Shown here in pieces: positions 1 to 10,600 of a DNA stretch of 64,000 bases. A program made the position numbers and the translations under genes. The stretch is taken from the NCBI RefSeq assembly GCF_038502225.1, contig NC_091391.1:866502-930501 (forward strand), in the 5' to 3' direction. The notes beneath the pieces were generated by a model that made no database searches, had not been told where the DNA came from, and was given only the letters and a program-made list of their open reading frames with translations. Within the stretch, counting starts at the first letter, position 1. Each line of letters opens with the position of its first letter. Source of the DNA: Cherax quadricarinatus. Taxonomy: Eukaryota; Arthropoda; Malacostraca; Decapoda; Parastacidae.

Positions 1-224
1 AAACACCTTGGACAACTCTTTCAAGTGAGAAGTGTTTGATCTGAGAGGGACATGACCTCTCAGTGACTACACTCTCACTACTACCACCTTGTACCTCTCC
101 TTCCGACAGTATATAAACCCCAACACTGTCGCTTGATCTTCAGATAGTTCCAGACTATGGAACAGAACTCTTCTCCAGGCTGAGGGACTGACACCGAAAC
201 GTTTCGGAATAAAGTTGACTAACT
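1..224. other. unassigned sequence, possible retroelement end
   Basis: No gene is visible. The last 40 bases contain a short AAACGTTTCGG-AATAAA segment of the kind often seen at the 3' ends of dispersed elements, which suggests this is the end of another repeat whose body lies outside the window. The family is not identified. Confidence 0.3.
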
Positions 225-506
225 GTTGCCTACCTGGAGTTTACCTGGAGAGACTTCCGGGGGTCAACGCCCCCGCGGCCCGGCCTGTGACCAGGCCTCC
301 TGGTGGATCAGAGCCTGATCAACCAGGCTGTTGCTGCTGGCTGCACGCAAACCAACGTACGAGCCACAGCCCGGCTGGTCAAGAACCGACTTTAGGTGCT
401 TGTCCAGTGCCAGCTTGAAGACTGCCAGGGGTCTGTTGGTAATCCCCCTTATGTATGCTGGGAGGCAGTTGAACAGTCTCGGGCCCCTGACACTTATTGT
501 ATGCCT
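225..506 (-). mobile_element. LINE family A 3' end (CR1-like non-LTR retrotransposon fragment)
   Basis: Read on the minus strand this encodes, with frameshifts, the last part of a non-LTR reverse transcriptase ORF (QGPETVQLPP, a frame-shifted relative of RGPRLFNCLPAHIR), followed by the untranslated tail ending in CTCCAGGTAAACTCCAGG. The same tail recurs at 1061-1161, 6318-6395, 20125-20226, 34282-34535, 39479-39598, 60325-60530 and 63966-64000. It is 5'-truncated, as is usual for target-primed reverse transcription. Assignment to a CR1-like clade rests on the C-terminal protein motif only. Confidence 0.8.
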
Positions 507-725
507 TATCTACCAACCTGTCGGTAGTGTTTATAATATTGATATTCACATACAGATGCAAATAATGCCTTCAACACACCCACTAGATCCCTGACCTTCC
601 CATAACTCACCTACTTCGTTCAACGTATTGGAAGTAGACGGCACACTGTACTTGCTAGTATAATAAGTGTACTTAATAAGTTTATTTAGACACAGGTAGA
701 CATAAGTACACTTATCTCACATAGG

Positions 726-1161
726 AGGGAGGGAGAGATACATGATTATATACACCTGGAAAATCCTAGAGGGACTAGTACCGAACTTGCACACGAAAAT
801 CACTCACTACGAAAGCAAAAGACTTGGCAGACGATGCGCCATCCCCCCAATGAAAAGCAGGGGTGTCACTAGCACGTTAAGAGACCATACAATAAGTGTC
901 AGGGGCCCGAGACTGTTCAACTGCCTCCCAGCACACATAAGGGGGATTACCAACAGACCCCTGGCAGTCTTCAAGCTGGCACTGGACAAGCACCTAAAGT
1001 CGGTTCCTGACCAGCCGGGCTGTGGCTCGTACGTTGGTTTGCGTGCAGCCAGCAGCAACAGCCTGGTTGATCAGGCTCTGATCCACCAGGAGGCCTGGTC
1101 ACAGACCGGGCCGCGGGGGCGTTGACCCCCGGAACTCTCTCCGGGTAAACTCCAGGTAGTG
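726..1161 (+). pseudogene. 5'-truncated LINE family A reverse transcriptase C-terminus and tail
   Basis: An open stretch from 742 encodes MIIYTWKILEGLVPNL and, further on, SVRGPRLFNCLPAHIRG and LDKHLKSVPDQPG, a conserved C-terminal segment of CR1-like LINE polymerases downstream of the catalytic domain. The catalytic domain itself is absent. The element ends near 1161 with the family A tail. It lies in inverted orientation to the copy at 225-506, so 225-506 and about 880-1161 can pair as an inverted repeat. Non-functional. Confidence 0.85.
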
Positions 1162-1264
1162 TAAATTACCCCTGACTTATTGCTTGGGTTACCGCAGTAG
1201 TCTTGCTGTTGAGGTGGTGGAAGAGGGTGGTATACCTTTGGTACACCTTTGGTGAGTTTCCAGA

Positions 1265-1445
1265 GCCTTTCTACTCCCGGAGCCCGACCAAGGACCAGGC
1301 TCGTTTGGTGCTAGCCTGTTCAGTCAGGCTAGCACCTAAATATCCACCACAGCCTCGTTGATCTGGTACCTGGTGAAGATACTTGCCTAGTTTCCTTTGG
1401 TGGTACTCACCTAACTGTGGTTGCAGGGGTCGAGTCATAGTAGAT
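1265..1445. repeat. dispersed-repeat fragments, including a LINE family B 3' terminus
   Basis: 1398-1440 carries the phrase ACTCACCTAACTGTGGTTGC, the minus-strand 3' terminus of the LINE family B copies at 3552, 7626, 13485 and 35966. The preceding 120 bases hold a TGCTAGCCTG / CAGGCTAGCA inverted repeat that I cannot assign to a family. No coding capacity is evident. Confidence 0.5.
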
Positions 1446-1447
1446 AT

Positions 1448-1815
1448 GATAGCCCGTGGTGGTAGCTCTCGCTTCACACGGTGAGTGTCCGGGTTCGATT
1501 CCCGGAAAAGGGTAGAAACATTGGGTGTTAGTGGACTGGTGTGGGTCACATCCTGGGTGTTAGTGGACTGGTGGGGGTCACATCCTGGGACAAAACTGAC
1601 CTAATTTGAGGGAAATGTTCAGCATAACAAGGGACTTTCTATGTAGTAGTATGTCACTGATGTCAGCTATGGTCTGTATACCTTGTACATGTATTGATAT
1701 ACCTTGTATATGTATTGATATACCTTGTATATGTACTGGTATACCTTGTACATGTATTTATATACCTTGTATATGTACTGGTAGAAATATTATTATTATT
1801 ATTATTATTATGTAT
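1448..1815 (+). mobile_element. tRNA-derived SINE with internal tandem expansions
   Basis: The head holds an A-box-like stretch (GGTGGTAGCTCTCGC) and a clear B box (GGTTCGATTCCC), the internal RNA polymerase III promoter of tRNA-derived SINEs. The body phrases GGACTGGTGTGGGTCACATCC and AGCATAACAAGG match the SINE copies at 6740-7392 (minus) and 34709-35018. Near its 3' end a 21-bp unit (TACCTTGTACATGTATTG-like) is repeated nearly five times at 1676-1775, and the element ends in an (ATT)n tail. Confidence 0.85.
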
Positions 1816-2322
1816 CTGTTATGGTTCAAATGTTAATGTTCAGCCAGGTTAGTGCACTCCGTAACAACACTTCAGAGAGTGAGAGGATCTGGTTCCAAAC
1901 TTAGAAATGTAAGGCACAAATAATAGTTACTCAGTCTTTTCAAGTTTCTTTTTATTTAAAAGCTTAAATACTTTAGATATTCATAAATATCTATTAAATA
2001 TCACTGTCAGAAACTCTCCTTCACACAAGAAAACTCTTAAATAGAATGTACATGTCAATATGGTAGCTACACTTGATAATGATCAGAGGAATATTACCGC
2101 TTCCTCAATAGTAACATTACTTGTGTGTAAGTACATATATTGATAATTAACACTTTCACTGAGTAACTCCCTGGCATAAGGAATATATCACGAAGTTCTA
2201 AGCTTGACACTGGTCGTCACATCGTAACCTGAAGATAACAGTATATGCTTGTCAGAAGACTTCTGAATAACCCACAAGCTGGATCAGGAGTTTCTATAAC
2301 ACAATTCTCTATCCAAGTGAGA
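1816..2322. other. AT-rich sequence without visible features
   Basis: I see no open frame above background, no recognised repeat family and no RNA gene in this stretch. Confidence 0.4.
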
Positions 2323-2330
2323 ATAAGGAG

Positions 2331-2694
2331 GAGTACTAGGAGGGTAGCTCAGTCAAGAGTACTAGGAGGGTAGCTCAGTCAAGAGTACTAGGAGGGTAGC
2401 TCAGTCAAGAGTACTAGGAGGGTAGCTCAGTCAAGAGTACTAGGAGGGTAGCTCAGTCAAGAGTACTAGGAGGGTAGCTCAGTCAAGAGTACTAGGAGGG
2501 TAGCTCAGTCAAGAGTACTAGGAGGGTAGCTCAGTCAAGAGTACTAGGAGGGTAGCTCAGTCAAGAGTACTAGGAGGGTAGCTCAGTCAAGAGTACTAGG
2601 AGGGTAGCTCAGTCAAGAGTACTAGGAGGGTAGCTCAGTCAAGAGTACTAGGAGGGTAGCTCAGTCAAGACTACTAGGAGGGTAGCTCAGTCAA
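2331..2694. repeat. 26-bp minisatellite, about 14 copies
   Basis: Nearly perfect head-to-tail repeats of a 26-bp unit with core GAGGGTAGCTCAGTC. Only the last copy deviates visibly (GACTAC for GAGTAC). The near identity suggests recent expansion or homogenisation. No source element is recognised. Confidence 0.97.
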
Positions 2695-2854
2695 TGCACA
2701 CTGAGTCAGCAGAGAGAGTGAACTGCCATAGACAGTAAATTCCTTCGTGACATCAACTCGTCAAAAGGGGCAGAGGGTAGAGTGGTACAAACTACCCACC
2801 AATGGAGATACCTTGTTATAGACCTTACCCAGGTGTACCTACCTAACACATTAC

Positions 2855-2856
<2 letters not shown>

Positions 2857-2891
<35 letters not shown>
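2857..2891. repeat. (TA)n microsatellite
   Basis: An uninterrupted run of alternating T and A of about 30 bases. Confidence 0.97.
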
Positions 2892-2897
<6 letters not shown>

Positions 2898-3022
2898 CCC
2901 GGGTATATTCCTAAATCAGATATTATAAACTAGTGGAATCTTTAATTTAGCTAATATTAAAGAAACCCAGAGTATAATATTAAGTGGATAATACATATAA
3001 ATTAATCACATTATGACCTTGG

Positions 3023-3475
<453 letters not shown>

Positions 3476-3551
3476 AGGGTGAGAGTAACATTATCTACTG
3501 GTCAAGGAAGTACACTCGTGTACGTGTATCGTGTAAATTTGTACGTACGCA

Positions 3552-3985
3552 CGTACGTGTACTCACCTATTTATGGTTGCAGGGGTCGAGTCCTAGCTCC
3601 TGTGTGCTTACGTATTTGGGGTTGCCTAGGTCGAATCTCAGCTCATGGTCCCACTCTAACCGCTACTGTCTCTCCCCTCTAGTAGCTACACGAGCCCTAT
3701 CGTACCTCTCCTTAAAACTACGTATGAAATCTGCCTCTACCACTATTATTAAGGTCGTTCCTGACAACTAAGAAGGTTTTACCTAATATCCCTGTGACCC
3801 TTTTGTGACCTTTTCTAGCGTCTAGCTGTGCCCTCCAGTACCTGATTCCCGCCTCTCAAACTCAAACATCGTGATCATGTCAGCTCGTTTAACCCATAGA
3901 TTTTTCTGGCGAGCTACACCTCTTAGCTCTGGGACTAGTCTCGTTGCAAACCTTTGTAATATTTCCGGTTTGTTGACTTAGGTGA
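3552..3985 (-). pseudogene. LINE family B C-terminal ORF, degenerate, without an array
   Basis: On the minus strand a RADMITMFEFERR block is followed by GHS-stop-TLEK and then RSFKERYDRAR, which align with the GDMITAYKIL, HNWKLK and HSFKKKYDKAH blocks of the copy that flanks the 16-bp array. The 3' end carries the same ACTCACCTATTTATGGTTGC terminus. This copy has no tandem array between the blocks, so it acts as an internal control for the array-bearing copies. Several stops make it non-functional. Confidence 0.75.
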
Positions 3986-4832
3986 CTTGGACCTGGCTGA
4001 CCTAGGCCTGTGGGTGACTTGGTCCTGGCTGACCTAGGCCAGTGGGTGACTTGGTCCTGGCTGACCTAGGCCAGTGGGTGACTTGGACCTGGCTGACCTA
4101 GGCCAGTGGGTGACTTGGACCTGGCTGACCTAGGCCAGTGGGTGACTTGGACCTGGCTGACCTAGGCCAGTGGGTGACTTGGACCTGGCTGACCTAGGCC
4201 AGTGGGTGACTTGGACCTGGCTGACCTAGGCCAGTGGGTGACTTGGTCCTGGCTGACCTAGGCCAGTGGGTGACTTGGACCTGGCTGACCTAGGCCAGTG
4301 GGTGATTTGCCATGACTGACCTAGGCCAGTGGGTGACTTGGTCCTGGCTGACCTAGGCCAGTGGGTGACTTGGACCTGGCTGACCTAGGCCAGTGGGTGA
4401 TTTGCCATGACTGACCTAGGCCAGTGGGTGACTTGGTCCTGGCTGACCTAGGCCAGTGGGTGACTTGGTCCTGGCTGACCTAGGCCAGTGGGTGACTTGG
4501 ACCTGGCTGACCTAGGCCAGTGGGTGACTTGGTCCTGGCTGACCTAGGCCAGTGGGTGACTTGGTCCTGGCTGACCTAGGCCAGTGGGTGACTTGGACCT
4601 GGCTGACCTAGGCCAGTGGGTGACTTGGACCTGGCTGACCTAGGCCAGTGGGTGACTTGGTCCTGGCTGACCTAGGCCAGTGGGTGACTTGGACCTGGCT
4701 GACCTAGGCCAGTGGGTGACTTGGACCTGGCTGACCTAGGCCAGTGGGTGACTTGGACCTGGCTGACCTAGGCCAGTGGGTGACTTGGTCCTGGCTGACC
4801 TAGGCCAGTGGGTGACTTGGACCTGCCTCTCA
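3975..4832. repeat. 32-bp minisatellite, about 27 copies
   Basis: Head-to-tail 32-bp units with core GGCTGACCTAGGCCAGTG and an A/T variant in TTGG(A/T)CCTGG. Two copies carry a shared variant (GATTTGCCATGACTG at 4305-4320 and 4400-4415), which indicates block duplication inside the array. The right edge merges into GACCTGCCTCTCATGGGCC, a LINE 3'-end phrase seen also near 6213-6243, so the unit probably arose there. Confidence 0.95.
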
Positions 4833-5084
4833 TGGGCCAGTAGACTTGCTGCAGTGATTCTTTAATAACAATATTAGTAATATAAATACAGTGTTGTGGA
4901 TGATTTCTGGAAGATCCTACAAGACGACGTTAATCTTCGTGTTTGTTGTAGATATGAGTCTAGATGTACTCTTGTAAACCCTTGTTGGGGACTAGTTCCT
5001 GGGCCTTTTGTGTATCCATATGCTCTTGTGCTACCATCCACAGGATGTCTTAAAATTTGAATGTGTAGCAGCAATTTAGCTGAT

Positions 5085-5290
5085 GTGTGCCTCAGGTGAT
5101 ATCCTCGGAGATATGCTCACCTTCTAGTCCTTTTTCAAGGTCGTTTGCAGCCTTGGTCCCCTGGAGCATCTACTCTTCTGCAGGTCGCCTTTATCCTTAC
5201 GTAATTCTCATAACTTTTGCTGGGGTTAAACTCCAGTAGCCACTTGTTAGACCAATCCTATAGTTTGTCCAGGATTGTTTGTAGTATCTC
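5085..5290 (-). pseudogene. LINE reverse transcriptase thumb-region fragment
   Basis: The minus strand reads LDKL-stop-DWSNKWLLEFNPSK, matching the segment after the FADD box in CR1-like polymerases, where a W(S/N)xKWLLxFNxxKC motif is typical. Only this segment is preserved, with stops. It lies head to head with the plus-strand relic that begins at about 5300. Confidence 0.65.
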
Positions 5291-5299
5291 CTGCACTAG

Positions 5300-6270
5300 T
5301 GGTGTTCCACAGGGATGTGTTTTAGGCCCTTTCTTGTTTATAATTTACATTAATGAGCAAATTTGCTGATAATACAAAGATAGGCCGTATGATTCATTCT
5401 GAGGAGGATATCAATGAACTCCAGGACGATTTGAACAAATTAATGTCTTGGTCTGAGAAATGGCAGATGAAGTTTAATGTGGATAAGTGTAAGGTACTTG
5501 CCCTTGGTAATGAAAATAACCCTCGAAGCTATAATCTAGGTGAAGTAGAGCTTGGTCATACAGAATGTGAAAAAGACTTGGGAGTCATGGACAGCAGTGC
5601 CTCAGTGTGCGCAACAAGGCCAACAGATTACTTGGATTTATCTCAAGAAGTATAAGTAACAGAAGTCCAAAAGTTATTTTACAGCTCTATACATCACTAG
5701 TGAGGCCTCATTTAGATTATGCTGCTCAGTTTTGGTCCCTTTACTACAGGATGGACATAGACTCATTAGAGAACATACAGAGAAGAATGACTAAAATGAT
5801 TTACTGTGTAAGGAACCTCCCGTATGAAGATAGACTTAAAGCCTTAAATCTCCACTCTCTGGAGAGGCGTAGAATGAGGGGAGATATCATTGAAGTGTAT
5901 AAGTGGATGACGGGCATAAACAAGGGAGATATTAATAAAGTAACGAAGGTGTCGAACCAGGTAAGAACCAGAAATAATGGATTTAAGTTATATAAATTTA
6001 GATTTCGAAAGGACATAGGTAAGTACTGGTTTTCTAACAGAGTTGTGGATGCCTGGAACAGTCTTCCGAGTAGGGTGATCGAGGCTAGGACCTTGGGTAG
6101 CTTTAAAAAGATCTTGGACAAATATATGAGTGGGAGGGGCTGGGTTTGATTGGTGTGGTGGGTACGGGAGTAAATTCTTGGGTAGTTTAGGGTAGGGGTA
6201 GTTTTGATAAAGACCTGCCTTGTAAATGCCAGTAGACCTGCATTGTTCCTCCATTCTTATGGTCTTATGT
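5300..6270 (+). pseudogene. LINE family C reverse transcriptase, 3' half, frameshifted
   Basis: The relic begins with SGVPQGCVLGPFLFIIYIN, reverse transcriptase block 4, and continues after a short deletion into FADNTKIGR, a degenerate FADD catalytic box with the second Asp changed. Next come LNKLMSWSEKWQMKFNVDKC and ECEKDLGV, and in another frame the C-terminal region QLYTSLVRPHLDYAAQFWS, LHSLERRRMRGD and FSNRVVDAWNSLPSRVIEA. It ends with YMSGRGWV and a stop at 6147-6149. The 3' UTR ends near 6270 in the family's CTTATGGTCTTATG terminus. At least one frameshift and the damaged active site make it inactive. The likely clade is CR1/Daphne-like. Confidence 0.85.
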
Positions 6271-6284
6271 CTGTATTTTTTTCA

Positions 6285-6560
6285 TTACTTTTAAGTCATC
6301 TGCGAAGAGGAACACCTCTGACCAGGCCTCCTCCACCAGGCCTGGTCAAGGACTGGGCCGCGGGAGCGTTGACCCCCAGAACACCCTCCAGGTATGTCAT
6401 TTACGTACACAAGAAACAGTGCTTGCCCCTGTAATTATCCTTGTGGAACCCCACTCGTGACATTGTCCCATACCAACATTTCTTCCCGGGCAAAAACTCG
6501 TTGTTTCCTTCCTGTTAAGTATTCCTTGATCCACTTTAGTGCACTCTTGATCTAGCTCCT
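6285..6560 (-). pseudogene. LINE reverse transcriptase fragment split by a LINE-tail insertion
   Basis: On the minus strand, LKWIKEYLTGRKQRV and WDNVTSGVPQG (about 6560-6435) run into LFLVYVNDI and then, after an insertion, LFADD (about 6305-6285). This is the normal order of polymerase blocks 3, 4 and 5. The roughly 78 bases between VNDI and FADD at 6318-6395 are the oppositely oriented 3' tail of LINE family A. Stops in the frame show it is dead. Confidence 0.7.
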
Positions 6561-6739
6561 GTCCCTGTCTTCTGTCGAGATAAATGGTATAAAATACCAA
6601 TGCGATGGATAGATAAACACAAGTGAAATATAATGTGATCCTTTATTGACAACGTTTCGCCCACACAGTGGTCTTTGTCAAGTCACAAACACATCTACCT
6701 GGGTGAATAGTACATGTGTGTCTATAGAGTGGAAAATCA

Positions 6740-7395
6740 TGTACAAGTACATGTACAAGGTATACAAGTACATGTACAAGGTATACAAGTACATGTACAA
6801 GGTATACAAGTACATGTACAAGGTATACAGACCATAGCTGACATCAGTGACATACTACTATATAGAAAGTCCCTTGTTATGCTGAGCATTTCCCGCAAAT
6901 TAGGTCAGTTTTGTCCCAGGATGTGACCCACACCAGTCCACTAACACCCAGGATGTGACCCACACCAGTCCACTAACACCCAGGATGTGACCCACACCAG
7001 TCCACTAACACCCAGGATGTGACCCACACCAGTCCACTAACACTCAGGATGCCACCCACACCAGTCCACTAACACCCAGAATGTGACCCACACCAGTCCA
7101 CTAACACCCAGGATGCCACCCACACCAGTCCACTAACACCCAGGATGCCACCCACACCAGTCCACTAACACCCAGGATACCACCCACACCAGTCCACTAA
7201 CACCCAGGATGCCACCCACACCAGTCCACTAACACCCAGGATGTGACCCACACCAGTCCACTAACACCCAGGTACCCATTTTACTGATGGGTGAACAGAG
7301 ACAACCGGTGTAAGGAAACAAGCCCATTGTTTCTACCCTCGCTGGGAACCGAACCCAGACCCTCGCCGTGTGAAGCGAGAGCCTTAGTGGTGGTT
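6740..7395 (-). mobile_element. tRNA-derived SINE with two internal tandem expansions
   Basis: Read on the minus strand, the head near 7390 has GCTCTCGCTTCACACGG (A-box side) and GGTTCGGTTCCCAG (B box). A 32-bp unit containing CCCACACCAGTCCACTAAC is repeated about 11 times at 6932-7272. The AGCATAACAAGG body follows, and then a 21-bp unit (ACATGTACAAGGTATAC) repeated more than four times at 6744-6836. The same 21-bp unit is expanded in the plus-strand copy at 1676-1775. Confidence 0.88.
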
Positions 7396-7399
7396 CACA

Positions 7400-7620
7400 A
7401 TTTCTGATAGAGGTGATATGCTAGGCACTGTGTTTACTCCCAGGTTCTTCTCTTTGAGTGAGGTTTGCAGGCTTTGTCTCCACAAAATACTCGTGTCTGG
7501 TCCTCTGGTCACTTCCCTAATCTACATAAACTTGGATTTGCTGTGGTTGAATTCAAACAACCACTTACCTGACCAGCCCTTCACTCCTGACCAAGTCCTC
7601 ATCAGCCTATATTCCCCTCG
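7400..7620 (-). pseudogene. LINE reverse transcriptase thumb-region fragment
   Basis: The minus strand encodes WLFEFNHSKSKFM, then a stop, then DTSILWRQSLQTSLKEKNLG, corresponding to the WLLxFNxxKC and ExDLGV blocks of CR1-like polymerases. It lies directly downstream, on the minus strand, of the family B copy that holds the 16-bp array, but it belongs earlier in an intact ORF. It is therefore a separate insertion or a rearranged piece. Confidence 0.65.
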
Positions 7621-7625
7621 TTTGT

Positions 7626-10600
7626 GTGTACTCATTTATATATGGTCGTAGGGGTCAATTCACAGCTCCTGGCCCCGCCTCTTCACTGGCTACTAGATCC
7701 ACCCTCTCCCTGATCCATGAGCTTTATCATACTTCTTCTTGAAGCTATGTATGGATCCTGCCTCTGCTACATCACTCTCCAGATTGTTCCACTTCCTGAC
7801 AACTCGGTGACTGAAAAAATGCTTCCTAACATCCCTGTGACTCGCCTGAGTCTTCAACTTCCAGTTGTGTCACCTTGTTGCTGTGTCCCCTTGTTGTTGT
7901 GTCCCCTTGTTGTTGTGTCCCCTTGTTGTTGTGTCCCCTTGTTGTTGTGTCCCCTTGTTGCTGTGTCCCCTTGTTGCTGTGTCACCTTGTTGCTGTGTCC
8001 CCTTGTTGTTGTGTCCCCTTGTTGTTGTGTCCCCTTGTTGTTGTGTCCCCTTGTTGTTGTGTCCCCTTGTTGTTGTGTCCCCTTGTTGCTGTGTCCCCTT
8101 GTTGCTGTGTCACCTTGTTGCTGTGTCCCCTTGTTGTTGTGTCCCCTTGTTGCTGTGTCCCCTTGTTGTTGTGTCCCCTTGTTGCTGTGTCCCCTTGTTG
8201 CTGTGTCACCTTGTTGCTGTGTCCCCTTGTTGTTGTGTCCCCTTGTTGCTGTGTCCCCTTGTTGTTGTGTCCCCTTGTTGTTGTGTCCCCTTGTTGCTGT
8301 GTCCCCTTGTTGCTGTGTCACCTTGTTGCTGTGTCCCCTTGTTGTTGTGTCCCCTTGTTGCTGTGTCCCCTTGTTGTTGTGTCCCCTTGTTGCTGTGTCC
8401 CCTTGCTGTTGTGTCCCCTTGTTGCTGTGTCCCCTTGTTGCTGTGTCCCCTTGTTGTTGTGTCCCCTTGTTGCTGTGTCCCCTTGTTGTTGTGTCCCCTT
8501 GTTGCTGTGTCCCCTTGTTGTTGTGTCCCCTTGTTGCTGTGTCCCCTTGTTGCTGTGTCCCCTTGTTGTTGTGTCCCCTTGTTGCTGTGTCCCCTTGTTG
8601 CTGTGTCCCCTTGTTGCTGTGTCACCTTGTTGCTGTGTCCCCTTGTTGTTGTGTCCCCTTGTTGCTGTGTCCCCTTGTTGCTGTGTCCCCTTGTTGTTGT
8701 GTCCCCTTGTTGCTGTGTCACCTTGTTGCTGTGTCCCCTTGTTGCTGTGTCCCCTTGTTGCTGTGTCCCCTTGTTGCTGTGTCCCCTTGTTGCTGTGTCC
8801 CCTTGTTGCTGTGTCCCCTTGTTGCTGTGTCCCCTTGTTGCTGTGTCCCCTTGTTGCTGTGTCCCCTTGTTGTTGTGTCCCCTTGTTGCTGTGTCACCTT
8901 GTTGCTGTGTCCCCTTGTTGCTGTGTCCCCTTGTTGCTGTGTCCCCTTGTTGCTGTCTCCCCTTGTTGCTATGTCTCCTTGTCGCTGTGTCCCCTTGTTG
9001 CTGTGTCCCCTTGTTGCTGTGTCCCCTTGTTGCAGTCTCCCCTTGTTGCTATGTCTCCTTGTCGCTGTGTCCCCTTGTCGCTGTGTCCCCTTGTTGCTGT
9101 GTCCCCTTGTTGCTGTGTCCCCTTGTTGCAGTCTCCCCTTGTTGCTATGTCTCCTCGTCGCTGTGTCCCCTTGTTGCTGTGTCCCCTTGTTGCTGTGTCC
9201 TCTTGTTGGTGCTTCCCCTTGTTGCTGTGTCCCCTTGTTGCTGTGTCCCCTTGTTGCTGTGTCCCCTTGTTACTGTGTCCCCTTGTTGCTATGTCTCCTC
9301 GTCGCTGTGTCCCCTTGTTGCTGTGTCCCCTTGTTACTGTGTCCTCTTGTTGCTGTGTCCCCTTGCTCCTGTGTCCCCTTGTTCCTGTGTCCCCTTGTTA
9401 CTGTGTCCCCTTGTTGCTATGTCTCCTTGTTGCTGTGTCCTCTTGTTGCTATGTTTCCTTGTTGCTATGTCTCCTTGTTACTGTGTCCTCTTGTTGCTGT
9501 GTCCCCTTGTTCCTGTGTCCCCTTGTTACTGTGTCCCCTTGTTGCTATGTCTCTTGTTGCTGTGTCCTCTTGTTGCTATGTCTCCTTGTTACTGTGTCCT
9601 CTTGTTCCTGTGTCCCCTTGTTCCTGTGTCCCCTTGTTGCTGTGTCCCCTTGTTGCTATGTCTCCTTGTTGCTGTGTCCCCTTGTTCCTGTGTCCCCTTG
9701 TTGCTGTGTCCCCTTGTTGCTATGTCTCCTTGTTGCTATGTCCTCTTGTTGCTGTGTCCCCTTGTTCCTGTGTCCCCTTGTTCCTGTGTCCCCTTGTTCC
9801 TGTGTCCCCTTGTTACTGTGTCCCCTTGTTGGTGATTCCCCTTGTTGCTGTGTCCCCTAGTTGCTGTGTCACCCTGTTGCTGTGTCTCCTTGTTGCTGTG
9901 TTCCCTTGTTGCTGTGTCCCCTTGTTGCTGTGTCCCTTTATTGCTGTGTCTCCTTGTTGCTGTGACCCCTTGCTGCTGTGTCACCTTGTTGCTGTGTTCC
10001 CTTGTTGCTGTGACCCCTTGTTGCTGTGTCCCCTTGTTGCTGTGTCCCCTTGTTGCTGTGTCCCCTTGTTCCTGTGTCCCCTTGTTCCTGTGTCCCCTTG
10101 TTGCTATGTCTCCTTGTTGCTATGTCCTCTTGTTGCTGTGTCCCCTTGTTCCTGTGTCCCCTTGTTACTGTGTCCCCTTGTTGGTGCTTCCCCTTGTTGC
10201 TGTGTCCCCTAGTTGCTGTGTCACCCTGTTGCTGTGTCTCCTTGTTGCTGTGTTCCCTTGTTGCTGTGTCCCCTTGTTGCTGTGTCCCTTTATTGCTGTG
10301 TCTCCTTGTTGCTGTGACCCCTTGCTGCTGTGTCCCCTTGTTGCTGTGTCACCTTGTTGCTGTGTCCCCTTGTTGCAGTGACCCCTTGTTGCTGTGTCCC
10401 CTTGTTGCTGTGTCCCCTTGTTGTTGTGACCCCTTGTTGTAATATCACCTTGTTGCTGTGTCCCCTTGTTGCTGTGTCCCCTTGTTGCTGTGTCCCCTTG
10501 TTGTTGTGTCCCCTTGTTGCTGTGACCCCTTGTTGTAATGTCACCTTGTTGCTGTGTTCCATTGTTGCTGTGTCCCCTTGTTGCTGTGTCCCCTTGTTGC

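Noticed and set aside
7717..10212. An 831-codon plus-strand frame, and similar ones to 13.4 kb, rich in CCC and PLV
   Set aside because: They follow the 16-bp array exactly, exist in all frames and on both strands, and have no domain. They are translations of a stop-free minisatellite.
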